From Dokdonella sp. (GTDB lineage: Bacteria; Pseudomonadota; Gammaproteobacteria; Xanthomonadales; Rhodanobacteraceae), in contig NZ_JAGIAG010000002.1 in NCBI RefSeq assembly GCF_017744955.1, positions 1 to 64,000 of the forward strand: 64,000 bases of DNA, given 5' to 3'. A program made the translations under genes and the position numbers. Shown one piece after another: positions 1 through 9,199 of this stretch. Within the stretch, counting starts at the first letter, position 1, and each line of letters opens with the position of its first letter. Under the pieces are notes generated by a model. That model did no database searches. It was not told the origin of the DNA and saw nothing but the letters and a program-made list of their open reading frames with translations.

Positions 1-120
1 AACGTGAAGATGGTGGTCACGCTGATCGCACCGATCGCGATGGACGAGGGTCTGCGCTTCGCGATCCGCGAAGGCGGCCGTACGGTCGGCGCGGGCGTGG
101 TGGCCAAGATCGTCCAGTAG
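1..120 (+). CDS. tuf: Elongation factor Tu, C-terminal end (partial)
   Basis: Only the last 39 codons are inside the window; the gene starts to the left. The translation contains the EF-Tu domain 3 tail ([20 protein letters not shown], then [16 protein letters not shown]), which ends at TAG 118-120. EF-Tu delivers aminoacyl-tRNA to the ribosome. Its position directly upstream of rpsJ is the normal str-S10 junction of gammaproteobacteria. A hairpin with a T-tract follows 10 bases after the stop, so the str operon appears to end here. Confidence 0.97.
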   Translation, partial: NVKMVVTLIAPIAMDEGLRFAIREGGRTVGAGVVAKIVQ

Positions 121-130
121 AGGCGATGTG

Positions 131-150
131 AATCGGCTCGCCGATTTTTT
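131..150 (+). terminator. Intrinsic terminator of tuf
   Basis: Stem AATCGG (131-136), loop CTCG, stem CCGATT (141-146), running into six T (145-150). It separates the str operon from the S10 promoter that follows. Confidence 0.85.
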
Positions 151-162
151 ATCGCAGGGGGC

Positions 163-191
163 TTCCCATGGGTCGAAGTCCCCACTATACT
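163..191 (+). promoter_or_regulatory. Predicted sigma-70 promoter of the S10 operon
   Basis: The -10 box TATACT is at 186-191 (5 of 6 to consensus) and a -35 box TTCCCA at 163-168 (4 of 6), with a 17-base spacer. Transcription would start near 198 and give a leader of about 300 nt before rpsJ. The promoter follows the tuf terminator directly, which supports a separate S10 transcript. It is predicted from sequence only. Confidence 0.6.
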
Positions 192-197
192 TAGCGG

Positions 198-501
198 CTC
201 ACTGCTGTCCCGATTGTTGATCGGGCGGCACAAGACAGCGAAATGAGGTGCGGGAAGCACTTCGAGTTCGCCGGCAAGGATGCCGACCGCGTCGATGGCT
301 GTTTCGGGACGGCAAGTCTCGCTTCCAAGCGATCGATGGCGAAGAGTAGAACCAAGTGTGGGCGGGCCGACATCGGCCCGCCCATGTTTTCGTAGTTTCG
401 AGCGAGTGGTTGAGGCTGCGTCCCGGTCGGGGCGCGGCGGATGGGGTTCAGTGAATCCCGTCGTCGACGAACAGCGTTCTTTCAGATTCAAGGACACGGC
501 A
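198..501 (+). promoter_or_regulatory. Structured 5' leader of the S10 operon
   Basis: This stretch between the predicted start site and rpsJ has no convincing gene. It can form a series of hairpins: CCCGAT/ATCGGG (209-214 with 220-225), GTGC/GCAC (248-251 with 257-260), CGGCA/TGCCG (272-276 with 281-285) and a very stable 10-bp stem at 360-383. In E. coli the S10 leader is where ribosomal protein L4 represses transcription and translation. Whether this leader does the same is inference; the sequence does not visibly match the E. coli leader. Confidence 0.5.
360..390 (+). terminator. Terminator-like attenuator hairpin in the S10 leader
   Basis: Perfect 10-bp stem GGGCGGGCCG (360-369) with CGGCCCGCCC (374-383), loop ACAT, followed by TTTT at 387-390. 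It lies about 160 nt into the predicted leader and 112 nt before rpsJ, so it must be read through for the operon to be expressed. It looks like an attenuation site. Confidence 0.6.
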
Positions 502-813
502 ATGGCGGACCAGAAGATTCGTATCCGGCTCAAGGCGTTCGATCACCGTTTGATCGATCGTTCGGCGAGCGAAATCGTCGAAACGGCAAAGCGCACCGGC
601 GCGCAGGTGCTCGGTCCGATTCCGCTGCCGACCAAGATCGAGCGCTACACCATCCTGGTGTCGCCGCATGCCGACAAGGATGCGCGCGACCAGTACGAGA
701 CACGCGTGCACAAGCGCGTGCTGGACATCGTTGATCCGAACGACAAGACCGTGGACGCGCTGATGAAGCTCGATCTCGCGGCCGGCGTCGACGTTCAGAT
801 CAAGCTGCACTGA
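502..813 (+). CDS. rpsJ: 30S ribosomal protein S10 (NusE)
   Basis: 103 residues, the family's usual length, starting [20 protein letters not shown]10 sits in the 30S head near the tRNA sites and also serves as NusE in transcription antitermination with NusB. The conserved block with [10 protein letters not shown] and HKRVLDI is present. The frame is open back to 280, but the start at ATG 502 is preceded by AAGGA (490-494) and gives the normal N-terminus. It is the first gene of the S10 operon. Confidence 0.98.
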   Translation: MADQKIRIRLKAFDHRLIDRSASEIVETAKRTGAQVLGPIPLPTKIERYTILVSPHADKDARDQYETRVHKRVLDIVDPNDKTVDALMKLDLAAGVDVQIKLH

Positions 814-824
814 GGCGGTACATC

Positions 825-1472
825 ATGAGTATCGGATTGGTAGGTCGTAAATGCGGCATGAGCCGCGTCTTCACCGAAGACGGTCGTTCGGTGCCGGTGA
901 CGCTGATCGAAGCGACGCCGAACCGCGTGACGCAGGTGAAGACGGTCGAGGTCGACGGCTACAGCGCGATCCAGGTCACCGCGGGCGCCAAGCGCGCCGC
1001 GCTGATCAGCAAGCCGCTGGCCGGGCACTACGCGAAGGCGAAGGTCGAGGCCGGTCGCGGCCTGTGGGAGTTCCGCGTCGAAGCCGGTGATCTCGGCAAG
1101 TTCGCGATCGGTGGCGAAGTGAAGGCCGACGAACTGTTCACGGTCGGTCAGAAGGTCGACGTCGCCGGCGTCAGCAAGGGCAAGGGCTTCCAGGGCACGA
1201 TCAAGCGCCACCACTTCACGATGGGCGACGCGACGCACGGTAACTCGTTGTCGCATCGCGCGCCGGGCTCGATCGGTCAGCGCCAGACGCCGGGCCGCGT
1301 GTTCCCGGGCAAGAAGATGGCCGGCCACATGGGCAATGTGAATCGTTCGGCGATGAATCTCGAGGTCGTCAAGATCGACAGCGAGCGTCATCTGATCGCG
1401 GTCAAGGGCGCGGTTCCGGGCGCTCCGGGTGGCAACGTGGTCATCCGCGCGGCCGTGAAAGCGAAGAAGTAA
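825..1472 (+). CDS. rplC: 50S ribosomal protein L3
   Basis: 215 residues, start [17 protein letters not shown]3 nucleates 50S assembly and its long loop reaches toward the peptidyl transferase centre. The typical [14 protein letters not shown] segment and the central loop [20 protein letters not shown] are present; the Gln in that loop is the methylation target in many proteobacteria. It follows rpsJ by 11 bases in the same operon. Confidence 0.98.
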   Translation: MSIGLVGRKCGMSRVFTEDGRSVPVTLIEATPNRVTQVKTVEVDGYSAIQVTAGAKRAALISKPLAGHYAKAKVEAGRGLWEFRVEAGDLGKFAIGGEVKADELFTVGQKVDVAGVSKGKGFQGTIKRHHFTMGDATHGNSLSHRAPGSIGQRQTPGRVFPGKKMAGHMGNVNRSAMNLEVVKIDSERHLIAVKGAVPGAPGGNVVIRAAVKAKK

Positions 1473-1481
1473 GGAGACGCC

Positions 1482-2084
1482 ATGGAACTCAATGTTGTTG
1501 GCGCCAAGTCCGTGACCGTCTCCGAGGCGGTGTTCGGCAAGGAATTCCGCGAAGACCTCGTGCATCAGGTCGTCGTCGCGTACCGCAATGCCGGCCGTGC
1601 CGGCACCAAGGCGCAGAAGACGCGCTCGGAAGTCAACGGTACGACCAAGAAGTCGAAGAAGCAGAAGGGCGGCGGCGCGCGTCACGGTGCGCTGAAGGCT
1701 CCGATCTTCGTCGGCGGCGGCGTGACCTTCGCGGCCAAGCCGCGCAGCTTCGCGCAGAAGGTCAATCGCAAGATGTTCCGCGGCGCGATGGTTTCGATCC
1801 TGTCGGAACTCAACCGCCAGGGTCGCATCTCGCTGGTCGAGGCTTTCGGTGTCGAGCAGCCGAAGACGAAGGCGCTGGCCGCCAAGCTCGGCGAGCTGAA
1901 GGCGGAAGGCCGCGTCGTGCTGGTCGCCGAGAACGCGCCCGAGGCGCTGTTCCTGGCCGCGCGCAACCTGCCTTACGTGCACGTCGTCGACGTCGCCGCG
2001 CTGGATCCGGTCAGCCTGGTCGGCGCGGACAAGGTGGTGATGACCGTCGAATCGCTCAAGCGCATCGAGGAGTGGCTGGCATGA
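1482..2084 (+). CDS. rplD: 50S ribosomal protein L4
   Basis: 200 residues beginning [20 protein letters not shown]4 binds 23S rRNA and lines the exit tunnel with an extended loop, visible here as the basic/glycine-rich segment [16 protein letters not shown]. In enteric bacteria L4 is also the autogenous repressor of the S10 operon; the structured leader upstream of rpsJ would be the candidate target here. The stop overlaps the rplW start (ATGA at 2081-2084), so the two are translationally coupled. Confidence 0.98.
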   Translation: MELNVVGAKSVTVSEAVFGKEFREDLVHQVVVAYRNAGRAGTKAQKTRSEVNGTTKKSKKQKGGGARHGALKAPIFVGGGVTFAAKPRSFAQKVNRKMFRGAMVSILSELNRQGRISLVEAFGVEQPKTKALAAKLGELKAEGRVVLVAENAPEALFLAARNLPYVHVVDVAALDPVSLVGADKVVMTVESLKRIEEWLA

Positions 2085-2371
2085 AAGAGCAGCTTTTCAG
2101 CGTCCTGCGTGCGCCACACATCTCCGAGAAGAGCGCGCGTCTGCAGGAGCACAACCAGTACGTGTTCGAAGTTGCGCAGGGCGCGACCAAGGCCGACGTA
2201 AAGGCCGCGGTCGAGGGCCTGTTCAGCGTCGAAGTGCAGTCGGTGAATCTGGTCAACCAGAAGGGCAAGGCACGTTCCTTCCGCAACCGCGCGGGTACGC
2301 GCGGCAGCAAGCGCAAGGCATACGTTCGCCTCGCCGATGGCCAGACCATCGACGTGACCGCCAAGGCTTAA
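2081..2371 (+). CDS. rplW: 50S ribosomal protein L23
   Basis: 96 residues, start [20 protein letters not shown]23 is at the tunnel exit and is the docking site for trigger factor and SRP. A GTG at 2072 is in frame, but ATG 2081 overlaps the rplD stop by four bases and gives the family N-terminus. The basic tail [16 protein letters not shown] is typical. Confidence 0.97.
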   Translation: MKEQLFSVLRAPHISEKSARLQEHNQYVFEVAQGATKADVKAAVEGLFSVEVQSVNLVNQKGKARSFRNRAGTRGSKRKAYVRLADGQTIDVTAKA

Positions 2372-2419
2372 GGTGGATATGGGCGCCGTGGCGCTCATGG
2401 AAATCAGGAAAAAGACATC

Positions 2420-3247
2420 ATGGCACTGATTACAGTCAAACCCACCTCTGCCGGACGTCGCGCCGTCGTGCGCGTGGTCACGCCGGGGCTGCACAAGGGC
2501 GATCCGTACCGTCCGCTGACCGAGTCGCAGTCGAAGAGCGGCGGCCGTAACCACTACGGTCGCATCACGACGCGCCACAAGGGCGGCGGTTCGAAGCAGA
2601 ACTACCGCATCATCGACTTCAAGCGCGACAAGGAAGGCATCGCCTGCCGCATTGAGCGCATTGAATACGATCCGAACCGCACCGCGCACATCGCGCTGCT
2701 GCTGTTCGTCGACGGCGAGCGTCGCTACATCATCGCGCCGAAGGGCGCGAAGGTCGGCGACCAGCTGATCTCCGGCCACGACGCGCCGATCAAGGTCGGC
2801 AACTCGCTGCCACTGCGCAACATCCCGATCGGCTCGACGGTGCATTGCATCGAGATGAAGCCGGGCAAGGGCGCGCAGATCGCGCGTTCGGCGGGCGCCT
2901 CGGCGCAGCTGGTCGCACGCGAGCAGGGCTACGCCACGCTGCGCCTGCGTTCGGGCGAAATGCGCAAGGTGCCGGCCGAGTGCCGCGCGACGATCGGCGA
3001 AGTCGGCAACTCGGAGCACAACCTCGAGAAGCTCGGCAAGGCCGGCGCGAGCCGCTGGCGCGGCGTGCGTCCGACCGTTCGCGGTGCGGCGATGAATCCG
3101 GTCGACCATCCGCACGGCGGTGGCGAGGCCAAGGCCGGCCAGGGCAACCCGCATCCGGTGTCCCCGTGGGGCATGCCGGCGAAGGGTTACAAGACACGCA
3201 AGAACAAGCGTACGACGCAGTTCATTGTCCGCGATCGTCGCGGTTAA
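2420..3247 (+). CDS. rplB: 50S ribosomal protein L2
   Basis: 275 residues. L2 contacts domain IV of 23S rRNA and is needed for subunit association and peptidyl transferase activity. The diagnostic C-terminal block [18 protein letters not shown], with the functionally important histidine, is intact, followed by [13 protein letters not shown]. The start [14 protein letters not shown] is preceded by CAGGAAAAAGACATC. Confidence 0.98.
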   Translation: MALITVKPTSAGRRAVVRVVTPGLHKGDPYRPLTESQSKSGGRNHYGRITTRHKGGGSKQNYRIIDFKRDKEGIACRIERIEYDPNRTAHIALLLFVDGERRYIIAPKGAKVGDQLISGHDAPIKVGNSLPLRNIPIGSTVHCIEMKPGKGAQIARSAGASAQLVAREQGYATLRLRSGEMRKVPAECRATIGEVGNSEHNLEKLGKAGASRWRGVRPTVRGAAMNPVDHPHGGGEAKAGQGNPHPVSPWGMPAKGYKTRKNKRTTQFIVRDRRG

Positions 3248-3260
3248 CAGGTAGCGATCC

Positions 3261-3545
3261 ATGCCACGTTCTCTCAAGAAAGGTCCGTTCGTCGATCACC
3301 ACCTGCAGAAGAAGGTGGACGCGGCCAGCGCCGCTAACAACAAGCGCCCGATCAAGACCTGGTCGCGCCGCTCGATGATCGTGCCTGAAATGGTGGGCCT
3401 GACGCTCGCCATCCATAACGGTCGCCAGCACGTTCCGGTGCTGGTCAACGAAAACATGGTCGGCCATAAGCTCGGCGAATTTGCGGTCACGCGTACGTTC
3501 AAGGGGCATTCGGGCGACAAGAAGGCCGCTGAGGCCAAGAAGTGA
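3261..3545 (+). CDS. rpsS: 30S ribosomal protein S19
   Basis: 94 residues, start [19 protein letters not shown], the family signature. S19 lies in the 30S head and forms the A-site finger bridge with 23S rRNA. The motif [16 protein letters not shown] is present. The gene ends at 3545, 11 bases before the chosen rplV start. Confidence 0.98.
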   Translation: MPRSLKKGPFVDHHLQKKVDAASAANNKRPIKTWSRRSMIVPEMVGLTLAIHNGRQHVPVLVNENMVGHKLGEFAVTRTFKGHSGDKKAAEAKK

Positions 3546-3556
3546 CGGTGAGCACG

Positions 3557-3886
3557 ATGGAAGCGAAAGCGATCCTGCGCAGCGCGCGCATTTCCCCGCA
3601 GAAGGCCCGCCTGGTCGCCGATCAGGTGCGTGGACTCAGCGTGGACCGAGCGACCAACCTGCTCGCGTTCAGCGACAAGAAGGCGGCACACCTGATCAAG
3701 AAGGTGCTGCTGTCGGCGGTCGCCAACGCCGAGAACAACCTCGGTGCGGACGTGGACGAACTGAAGGTCGCCAAGATCTTCGTCGACGAGGGCGCGATCC
3801 TCAAGCGCATGCATGCACGCGCAAAGGGCCGCGGTTCCCGCATCTCCAAGCGCACGAGCCACATCACCGTGGTCGTCGGCGAATAA
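3557..3886 (+). CDS. rplV: 50S ribosomal protein L22
   Basis: 109 residues from ATG 3557 ([19 protein letters not shown]). L22 lines the exit tunnel beside L4; the tunnel hairpin region [20 protein letters not shown] is conserved. A GTG at 3542 in the same frame overlaps the rpsS stop and would add five residues (MTVST). The ATG is chosen because it matches the usual N-terminus and length (110 in E. coli). Confidence 0.95.
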   Translation: MEAKAILRSARISPQKARLVADQVRGLSVDRATNLLAFSDKKAAHLIKKVLLSAVANAENNLGADVDELKVAKIFVDEGAILKRMHARAKGRGSRISKRTSHITVVVGE

Positions 3887-3902
3887 GCACAGGATCGAAA
3901 CG

Positions 3903-4610
3903 ATGGGTCACAAAGTCAATCCGATCGGTATCCGCCTGGGCATCGCCAAGGACTGGAACTCGAAGTGGTTCGCGAACAAGCGCGAGTACGCCCAGTACCT
4001 CGGCGCCGACCTCAAGGTGCGCGAACTGCTGAAGAAGAAGCTGGCGCAGGCCGGCATCTCGAAGATCCTGATCGAGCGCCCGGCGAAGACCGCGCGCGTG
4101 ACGATCCACACCGCCCGTCCGGGCGTGGTGATCGGCAAGAAAGGTGAGGACATCGAGAAGCTGCGCAAGGAAGTCTCGCAGGTGATGGGCGTTCCGGCGC
4201 ACATCAACGTGAGCGAAGTGCGCAAGCCCGAGCTCGACGCGCAGCTGGTCGCCGAGTCGATCGCGCAGCAGCTCGAGCGCCGCATCATGTTCCGTCGCGC
4301 GATGAAGCGCTCGGTGCAGAACGCGATGCGCCTCGGTGCCCTCGGCATCAAGGTCAACGTCGGCGGTCGTCTGAACGGCGCCGAGATCGCGCGTTCGGAG
4401 TGGTACCGCGAAGGTCGCGTGCCGCTGCACACGCTGCGCGCGGACATCGACTACGGCTTCGCCGAGGCGAAGACGACCTACGGAATCATCGGCGTGAAGG
4501 TGTGGGTCTACAAGGGCGAGATCTTCGACCTGCACGCCGCACAGCAGGAAGCCAAGGCGGAGGCGACGGAAGAACGTCCGCAGCGCCGCGCGCCGAAGGC
4601 GGGAGCGTAA
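3903..4610 (+). CDS. rpsC: 30S ribosomal protein S3
   Basis: 235 residues from ATG 3903 ([18 protein letters not shown]). S3 forms part of the mRNA entry tunnel and helicase. It holds a type II KH domain with the loop [15 protein letters not shown], followed by the C-terminal S3 domain. The tail is basic and alanine-rich. The frame is open further upstream across rplV, but that region is the coding frame of L22. Confidence 0.98.
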   Translation: MGHKVNPIGIRLGIAKDWNSKWFANKREYAQYLGADLKVRELLKKKLAQAGISKILIERPAKTARVTIHTARPGVVIGKKGEDIEKLRKEVSQVMGVPAHINVSEVRKPELDAQLVAESIAQQLERRIMFRRAMKRSVQNAMRLGALGIKVNVGGRLNGAEIARSEWYREGRVPLHTLRADIDYGFAEAKTTYGIIGVKVWVYKGEIFDLHAAQQEAKAEATEERPQRRAPKAGA

Positions 4611-4613
4611 GTC

Positions 4614-5027
4614 ATGCTGCAACCCAAGCGCACCAAGTACCGCAAGGTCCACAAGTCCCGCAACCGCGGCCTGGCCTATGTCTCCAACAAGGTCAGCTTC
4701 GGTGAGTTCGGCCTGAAGGCGACCACGCACGGCCATCTGACCGCGCGCCAGATCGAGTCCGCGCGCCGCTGCATCACGCGCTTCGTCAAGCGCGGCGGCA
4801 AGCTGTGGATCCGCGTGTTCCCGGACAAGCCGATCACCAAGAAGCCGATCGAAGTTCGAATGGGCAACGGCAAGGGCAACGTCGAGTTCTGGGTCGCACC
4901 GATCCAGCCCGGCCGCATGCTGTATGAAATGGAAGGCGTCACCGAGGCCGAGGCGCGCGAAGCGTTTCGTCTGGCCGCGGCGAAGCTCTCGGTGCAGACC
5001 CAATTCGTGACCCGGACGGTGCTGTGA
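4614..5027 (+). CDS. rplP: 50S ribosomal protein L16
   Basis: 137 residues, start [20 protein letters not shown]16 organises the A-site tRNA elbow region of the 50S. The block [20 protein letters not shown] and the following [14 protein letters not shown] are conserved; the Arg in the first block is the YcfD hydroxylation site in E. coli. It overlaps the rpmC start at 5027. Confidence 0.98.
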   Translation: MLQPKRTKYRKVHKSRNRGLAYVSNKVSFGEFGLKATTHGHLTARQIESARRCITRFVKRGGKLWIRVFPDKPITKKPIEVRMGNGKGNVEFWVAPIQPGRMLYEMEGVTEAEAREAFRLAAAKLSVQTQFVTRTVL

Positions 5028-5221
5028 TGGAACTGAAGGAACTCCGCCAGAAGAACGCCGAACAGCTCGCCGAGCACCTCGGCGAACTGCGCCGCGAACA
5101 GTTCAATCTGCGCATGCAGAAGGGCTCCGGCCAGCTCGCGCAGACGCACCAGTTCGGCCGCGTCCGCCGCGAGATCGCGCAGGTCAAGCATCTGCTCGGC
5201 ACCAAGAAGCAGGGGCAGTGA
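5027..5221 (+). CDS. rpmC: 50S ribosomal protein L29
   Basis: 64 residues from ATG 5027 ([18 protein letters not shown]), a two-helix protein near the tunnel exit. The motif [19 protein letters not shown] is typical. The ATG overlaps the rplP stop (TGA 5025-5027) by one base; an overlapping GTG at 5024 would add one Met. Confidence 0.96.
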   Translation: MELKELRQKNAEQLAEHLGELRREQFNLRMQKGSGQLAQTHQFGRVRREIAQVKHLLGTKKQGQ

Positions 5222-5222
5222 G

Positions 5223-5486
5223 ATGAGCGAAAACCAGAAGACTCAGCGTACCCTCGAAGGTCGCGTCGTCAGCAACAAGATGCAGAAGACGGTCACCGTC
5301 CTGCTCGAGCGTCAGGTGCAGCATCCGTTGTACGGCAAGATCGTGCGTCGTTCGACCAAGGTGCACGCGCACGACGAGGCCGGCGAGTGCAAGGAAGGCG
5401 ACGTCGTCCGCATCGCGGAATGTCGTCCACTGTCTAGAACCAAGAACTGGCGCGTCGTGAAGGTTGTCACGCGCGCTGAAGCCTGA
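5223..5486 (+). CDS. rpsQ: 30S ribosomal protein S17
   Basis: 87 residues with an OB fold. The signature block [20 protein letters not shown] and the downstream [20 protein letters not shown] are both present. S17 is a primary 16S rRNA binder needed for early 30S assembly. It starts one base after the rpmC stop. Confidence 0.98.
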   Translation: MSENQKTQRTLEGRVVSNKMQKTVTVLLERQVQHPLYGKIVRRSTKVHAHDEAGECKEGDVVRIAECRPLSRTKNWRVVKVVTRAEA

Positions 5487-5511
5487 GCGTGGGGCGGAGG
5501 AGTCAAGCGAC

Positions 5512-5880
5512 ATGATCCAGATGCAGACCACGCTGGCCGCGGCGGACAACAGCGGCGCGAAGGAACTGATGTGCATCAAGGTGCTCGGCGGCTCCAAGCG
5601 CCGTTACGCCGGCATCGGCGACATCATCAAGGTTTCGATCCGCGACGCGATTCCGCGCGGCAAAGTGAAGAAGGGTGAGGTCTACGACGCCGTCGTCGTG
5701 CGCACGCGCAAGGGTGTGCGCCGCGCCGACGGTTCGCTGATCCGCTTCGACGGCAATGCCGCCGTTCTCTTGAACAACAAGCTTGAGCCCATCGGTACCC
5801 GTATCTTCGGACCGGTCACGCGCGAGCTGCGTGGCGAACGATTCATGAAGATCGTTTCGCTCGCGCCGGAAGTTTTGTAA
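5512..5880 (+). CDS. rplN: 50S ribosomal protein L14
   Basis: 122 residues from ATG 5512 ([19 protein letters not shown]), the standard N-terminus and length. L14 forms an intersubunit bridge and is the binding site of RsfS. The SD sequence GGAGGAGT lies just upstream (about 5496-5503). The open frame extends back to 5464 inside rpsQ, but this is not used. Confidence 0.97.
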   Translation: MIQMQTTLAAADNSGAKELMCIKVLGGSKRRYAGIGDIIKVSIRDAIPRGKVKKGEVYDAVVVRTRKGVRRADGSLIRFDGNAAVLLNNKLEPIGTRIFGPVTRELRGERFMKIVSLAPEVL

Positions 5881-5893
5881 CGAGGTTGATGTC

Positions 5894-6208
5894 ATGAACC
5901 GTATCCGCAAGGGCGACCAGGTTCTGGTGATCGCCGGCAAGAACAAAGGCCAGAGAGGCGAGGTGACGCGCGTCGCGGGTGAATCCGTGTTCGTGCAGAA
6001 CATCAATCTCGTCAAGCGCCACACGAAGCCGAATCCGCAGGCGAACCAGCCGGGTGGCATCGTCGAGCGCGAGGCGCCGATCCATATTTCCAACGTAATG
6101 CTGTTCAACACCGCCACCGGCAAGGGTGAGCGCGTGGGCTACAAGACGCTCGATGATGGGCGCAAGGTCCGCGTGTTCCGGTCGTCCGGCGAAGTGGTTG
6201 ACGCCTGA
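5894..6208 (+). CDS. rplX: 50S ribosomal protein L24
   Basis: 104 residues with the N-terminal KOW motif ([20 protein letters not shown]). L24 is one of the two assembly-initiator proteins of the 50S. The conserved [19 protein letters not shown] segment follows. First gene after rplN in the spc operon. Confidence 0.98.
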   Translation: MNRIRKGDQVLVIAGKNKGQRGEVTRVAGESVFVQNINLVKRHTKPNPQANQPGGIVEREAPIHISNVMLFNTATGKGERVGYKTLDDGRKVRVFRSSGEVVDA

Positions 6209-6219
6209 GGTCCGCAGCG

Positions 6220-6762
6220 ATGACGACGCGTCTTGAAACAATCTACAAGGGTCAGGTGGTGCCGAAGCTCGTCGAGCGTTTCGGCTACGCCAATCCGATG
6301 CAGGTCCCGCGCCTGAGCAAGATCACGCTGAACATGGGCGTGGGCGAAGCCGTGGGCAACAAGAAGATCCTCGAGAACGCGGTCGCCGACATGGCCAAGA
6401 TCGCGGGTCAGAAGCCGATCGTGACGTTGTCGCGCAAAGCGCACGCGACGTTCAAGATCCGCGAGAACTGGCCGATCGGCTGCAAGGTCACGCTGCGTCG
6501 TGCCCGCATGTACGAATTCCTGGATCGTCTGATCAACATCTCGCTGCCGCGCGTGCGTGACTTCCGCGGCATCTCGGGCCGTTCGTTCGACGGTCGCGGC
6601 AACTTCAACATGGGCCTGAAGGAACAGATCATCTTCCCGGAGATCGACTTCGACCAGATCGACGCGCTGCGCGGTATGGACATCGCGATCACGACGACCG
6701 CGCGCACCGACGAGGAAGCGAAGGCGTTGCTGGAAGCGTTCAAGTTTCCGTTCCGTAACTGA
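6220..6762 (+). CDS. rplE: 50S ribosomal protein L5
   Basis: 180 residues. L5 binds 5S rRNA and contacts the P-site tRNA. Family signature [18 protein letters not shown] and the later [16 protein letters not shown] are present. In E. coli the S8 repressor binds near the start of this gene; no similar hairpin was recognised here, while a strong hairpin lies in front of rpsH instead. Confidence 0.98.
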   Translation: MTTRLETIYKGQVVPKLVERFGYANPMQVPRLSKITLNMGVGEAVGNKKILENAVADMAKIAGQKPIVTLSRKAHATFKIRENWPIGCKVTLRRARMYEFLDRLINISLPRVRDFRGISGRSFDGRGNFNMGLKEQIIFPEIDFDQIDALRGMDIAITTTARTDEEAKALLEAFKFPFRN

Positions 6763-6779
6763 TCGAGCAGGACCGAATC

Positions 6780-7085
6780 ATGGCAAAGCGTTCAATGATC
6801 AATCGCGACCTGAAGCGGACCAAGCTGGTCAAGCGTCACGCCGCGAAGCGCACCGAGCTGAAGAAGATCGTCTCCAGCGCGACCGCTTCCTACGACGAGA
6901 AGCTCGCCGCGGCGGTCAGGCTGCAGAAGCTGCCGCGCGATTCGAGTCCGTCTCGTCAGCGCAACCGCTGCGAGCTGACCGGCCGTCCGCGCGGCGTCTA
7001 CGCGAAGTTCGGCCTCGGCCGTCACAAGCTGCGCGAAGCGACCATGCGCGGCGACGTGCCGGGCTTGCGCAAGGCCAGCTGGTAA
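6780..7085 (+). CDS. rpsN: 30S ribosomal protein S14, zinc-free long form
   Basis: 101 residues, start [19 protein letters not shown]. This is the long (C-) form of S14: the C-terminal block [20 protein letters not shown] has one cysteine and no CxxC pairs, so it does not bind zinc. Located between L5 and S8 as usual. Confidence 0.98.
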   Translation: MAKRSMINRDLKRTKLVKRHAAKRTELKKIVSSATASYDEKLAAAVRLQKLPRDSSPSRQRNRCELTGRPRGVYAKFGLGRHKLREATMRGDVPGLRKASW

Positions 7086-7100
7086 GCCTCAACAACTTTT

Positions 7101-7127
7101 CGGAATTCACGCGACGCGTGGATTCCG
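7101..7127 (+). promoter_or_regulatory. Stable hairpin between rpsN and rpsH
   Basis: CGGAATTCACGC (7101-7112) pairs with GCGTGGATTCCG (7116-7127), a 12-bp stem with one G-U pair and a GAC loop. It ends 17 bases before the predicted SD/start region of rpsH. S8 is the autogenous repressor of the spc operon in enterics, so a structured site before its own gene is a candidate regulatory or RNA-processing element. No T-tract follows, so it is not a terminator. Confidence 0.45.
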
Positions 7128-7157
7128 GGATATCGATGCTAGAGAAGGAATCGAAAC

Positions 7158-7553
7158 ATGAGCATGACTGATCCCATCGCCGACATGTTCACGCGCATCC
7201 GCAACGCGCAGGCCACGGGCAAGCGTACCGTGGCGATGCCGGCGTCGCGCGTGAAGCAGGCGATCGCGAATCTGCTGAAGAACGAAGGCTACGTCGCCGA
7301 CGTGCAGACCGTCACCGAGGACGGCAAGCCGAAGCTCGAAATCGCGCTGAAGTACTACGAAGGCAAGCCGGTCATCGAGCGCATCGAGCGCATCAGCCGC
7401 TCCGGCCTGCGCGTCTATCGCGGCAAGGACGGCTTGCCGAAGATCCTCGGCGGTCTGGGTATTTCGATCGTCTCGACCTCGTCCGGCATCATGACCGACG
7501 CGCAGGCCCGCAAGCAGGGTCTCGGCGGCGAAGTCATCGGTCTGGTCGCCTAA
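7158..7553 (+). CDS. rpsH: 30S ribosomal protein S8
   Basis: 131 residues, start [19 protein letters not shown]8 binds helix 21 of 16S rRNA. The C-terminal signature [20 protein letters not shown] is intact. SD AGAAGGAA is about 10 bases upstream. A second in-frame ATG at 7164 would remove two residues. Confidence 0.98.
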   Translation: MSMTDPIADMFTRIRNAQATGKRTVAMPASRVKQAIANLLKNEGYVADVQTVTEDGKPKLEIALKYYEGKPVIERIERISRSGLRVYRGKDGLPKILGGLGISIVSTSSGIMTDAQARKQGLGGEVIGLVA

Positions 7554-7574
7554 AGTTTTGGTGGAGACACAACC

Positions 7575-8102
7575 ATGTCACGTGTAGGAAAGAAGCCCGT
7601 TGCACTGCCGAAGGGCGTCGAGTGCCAGGTGCAGAGCGACGCGATCACCGTGAAGGGCCCGAAGGGCACGCTTCAGATCGCCGCGCCGGCCGGCGTCGAC
7701 GTCGCCATCAACGGCGGCGAGATCCAGCTGAAGGCGCAGGGCGACAACGACCACAAGATGGCCGGTACCGCGCGCGCGCTGATCAACAACATGGTCAAGG
7801 GCGTCAGCGAAGGCTATACGCGCAAGCTCGAGCTGGTCGGCGTCGGTTACCGCGCCGCGCTGCAGGGCAAGGACCTGAACCTGAGTCTCGGCTTTTCGCA
7901 TCCGATCCTGTTCAAGGCGCCGGAAGGCATCACGATCGAAGTGCCGGCACAGACCGAGATCCTGATCAAGGGCGCCGACAAGCAGCGCGTCGGCGAAGTC
8001 GCCGCCAAGATCCGCTCGTTCCGTCCGCCGGAGCCGTACAAGGGCAAGGGCGTGCGCTACTCGGGCGAACAGATCACCATGAAGGAAGCCAAGAAGGCTT
8101 GA
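7575..8102 (+). CDS. rplF: 50S ribosomal protein L6
   Basis: 175 residues, two repeated L6 folds. L6 sits near the factor-binding site. The C-terminal signature [16 protein letters not shown] is intact. SD GGAGA precedes ATG 7575. Confidence 0.98.
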   Translation: MSRVGKKPVALPKGVECQVQSDAITVKGPKGTLQIAAPAGVDVAINGGEIQLKAQGDNDHKMAGTARALINNMVKGVSEGYTRKLELVGVGYRAALQGKDLNLSLGFSHPILFKAPEGITIEVPAQTEILIKGADKQRVGEVAAKIRSFRPPEPYKGKGVRYSGEQITMKEAKKA

Positions 8103-8119
8103 TGCGGGTTTTCCGCGAG

Positions 8120-8146
8120 AGTCCGGTCGGTTCCCGCCGGGCTTTT
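8120..8146 (+). terminator. Weak terminator-like hairpin between rplF and rplR
   Basis: AGTCCGG (8120-8126) can pair with CCGGGCT (8137-8143) with one G-U pair, followed by TTT. The 10-base loop makes it weak. Because essential genes lie downstream, it would act at most as a partial attenuator. Confidence 0.3.
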
Positions 8147-8178
8147 CAATAGAGCCTTCAGCTTTCTGGAGAAAGACA

Positions 8179-8532
8179 GTGGAAAAGAACATCGCAAGAC
8201 TCCGTCGTGCCAAGTCCACGCGTGCGCGCATCCGTACACTCGGCGTGCCGCGCTTGTCCGTGCACCGCAGCGCGCAGCACATCTACGCGCAGGTCTTCAG
8301 CGCGGACGGCGAGACGGTCGTCGCGGCCGCCTCGACCGTGCAGAAGTCGCTGGCCGAGGGCCTCAAGGGCACCAAGAACAAGGCTGCTGCTGCGGCGGTC
8401 GGCAAGGCCGTGGCGGAAGCCGCGCTGAAGGCCGGCATCGACAAGGTCGCGTTCGACCGCTCCGGTTTTCGTTATCACGGTCGCATCCAGGCTCTGGCCG
8501 AGGCGGCGCGCGAGGCTGGATTGAAGTTCTAA
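8179..8532 (+). CDS. rplR: 50S ribosomal protein L18
   Basis: 117 residues from a GTG start (8179), giving [20 protein letters not shown]18 binds 5S rRNA together with L5. The tail [20 protein letters not shown] is the family signature. The GTG is preceded by CTGGAGAAAGAC, and no ATG gives the family N-terminus. Confidence 0.97.
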   Translation: MEKNIARLRRAKSTRARIRTLGVPRLSVHRSAQHIYAQVFSADGETVVAAASTVQKSLAEGLKGTKNKAAAAAVGKAVAEAALKAGIDKVAFDRSGFRYHGRIQALAEAAREAGLKF

Positions 8533-8540
8533 CAACAGCG

Positions 8541-8614
8541 AGCGGTGAGCGGTGAGCGGAACGAGCAGGTACATTGCTTTTTCCGCTCACCGTTCACATC
8601 TAGGCCGCTCACCG
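8541..8614. repeat. Nested inverted repeats between rplR and rpsE
   Basis: Two overlapping copies of CGGTGAGCGG (8543-8552 and 8550-8559) face two copies of the complement. CGGTGAGCGGAA (8550-8561) pairs perfectly with TTCCGCTCACCG (8581-8592), and the first copy pairs with CCGCTCACCG at 8605-8614. A third GCGGCTCAGCCGC palindrome follows at 8631-8643. The 154-bp gap is unusually long for the inside of the spc operon. It resembles the mobile REP-type palindromes of xanthomonads, but no search was possible. Confidence 0.7.
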
Positions 8615-8686
8615 TCGATCACAATTCTAAGCGGCTCAGCCGCAAGCAGAAGTCCGCATCCTCAGGGAGCGGCATACAGGTGAAAC

Positions 8687-9199
8687 ATGGCGAACAACAA
8701 CGAACGTGAAAACAGCGATGGCTTCCTCGAGAAGCTGATCGCGGTGAACCGCGTGGCGAAGACCGTCAAGGGCGGTCGTCAGATGAGCTTCACGGCGCTG
8801 ACGGTTGTCGGCGACGGCGACGGTCGCGTCGGTTTCGGTTACGGCAAGGCACGCGAGGTGCCGGTCGCGATCTCGAAGGCGATGGAGCGTGCGCGCAAGG
8901 GCATGGTCAAGGTCCAACTCAACAACGGCACGCTGTTCCACGCGGTCAAGGCCAACCACGGTGCGGCGAAGGTGTTCATGCAGCCGGCGTCCGAGGGTAC
9001 CGGCGTGATCGCCGGCGGTGCGATGCGCGCCGTGCTCGAAGTCGTCGGCGTCAAGAACGTGTTGGCGAAGGCGGTCGGCTCGCGCAATCCGATCAATCTG
9101 GTTCGCGCGACGATCAACGGTCTGCAGGCGATGGTGTCGCCGGAACGCATCGCGTCCAAGCGCGGCAAGTCGGTCGACGAGGTGCTCGGCAATGGCTAA
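8687..9199 (+). CDS. rpsE: 30S ribosomal protein S5
   Basis: 170 residues. S5 helps form the mRNA entry channel and affects decoding accuracy. The N-terminal dsRBD-like domain carries [20 protein letters not shown]; the C-terminal domain carries the [19 protein letters not shown] motif. Its stop lies 5 codon-offset bases inside rpmD (overlap 9192-9199). Confidence 0.98.
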   Translation: MANNNERENSDGFLEKLIAVNRVAKTVKGGRQMSFTALTVVGDGDGRVGFGYGKAREVPVAISKAMERARKGMVKVQLNNGTLFHAVKANHGAAKVFMQPASEGTGVIAGGAMRAVLEVVGVKNVLAKAVGSRNPINLVRATINGLQAMVSPERIASKRGKSVDEVLGNG

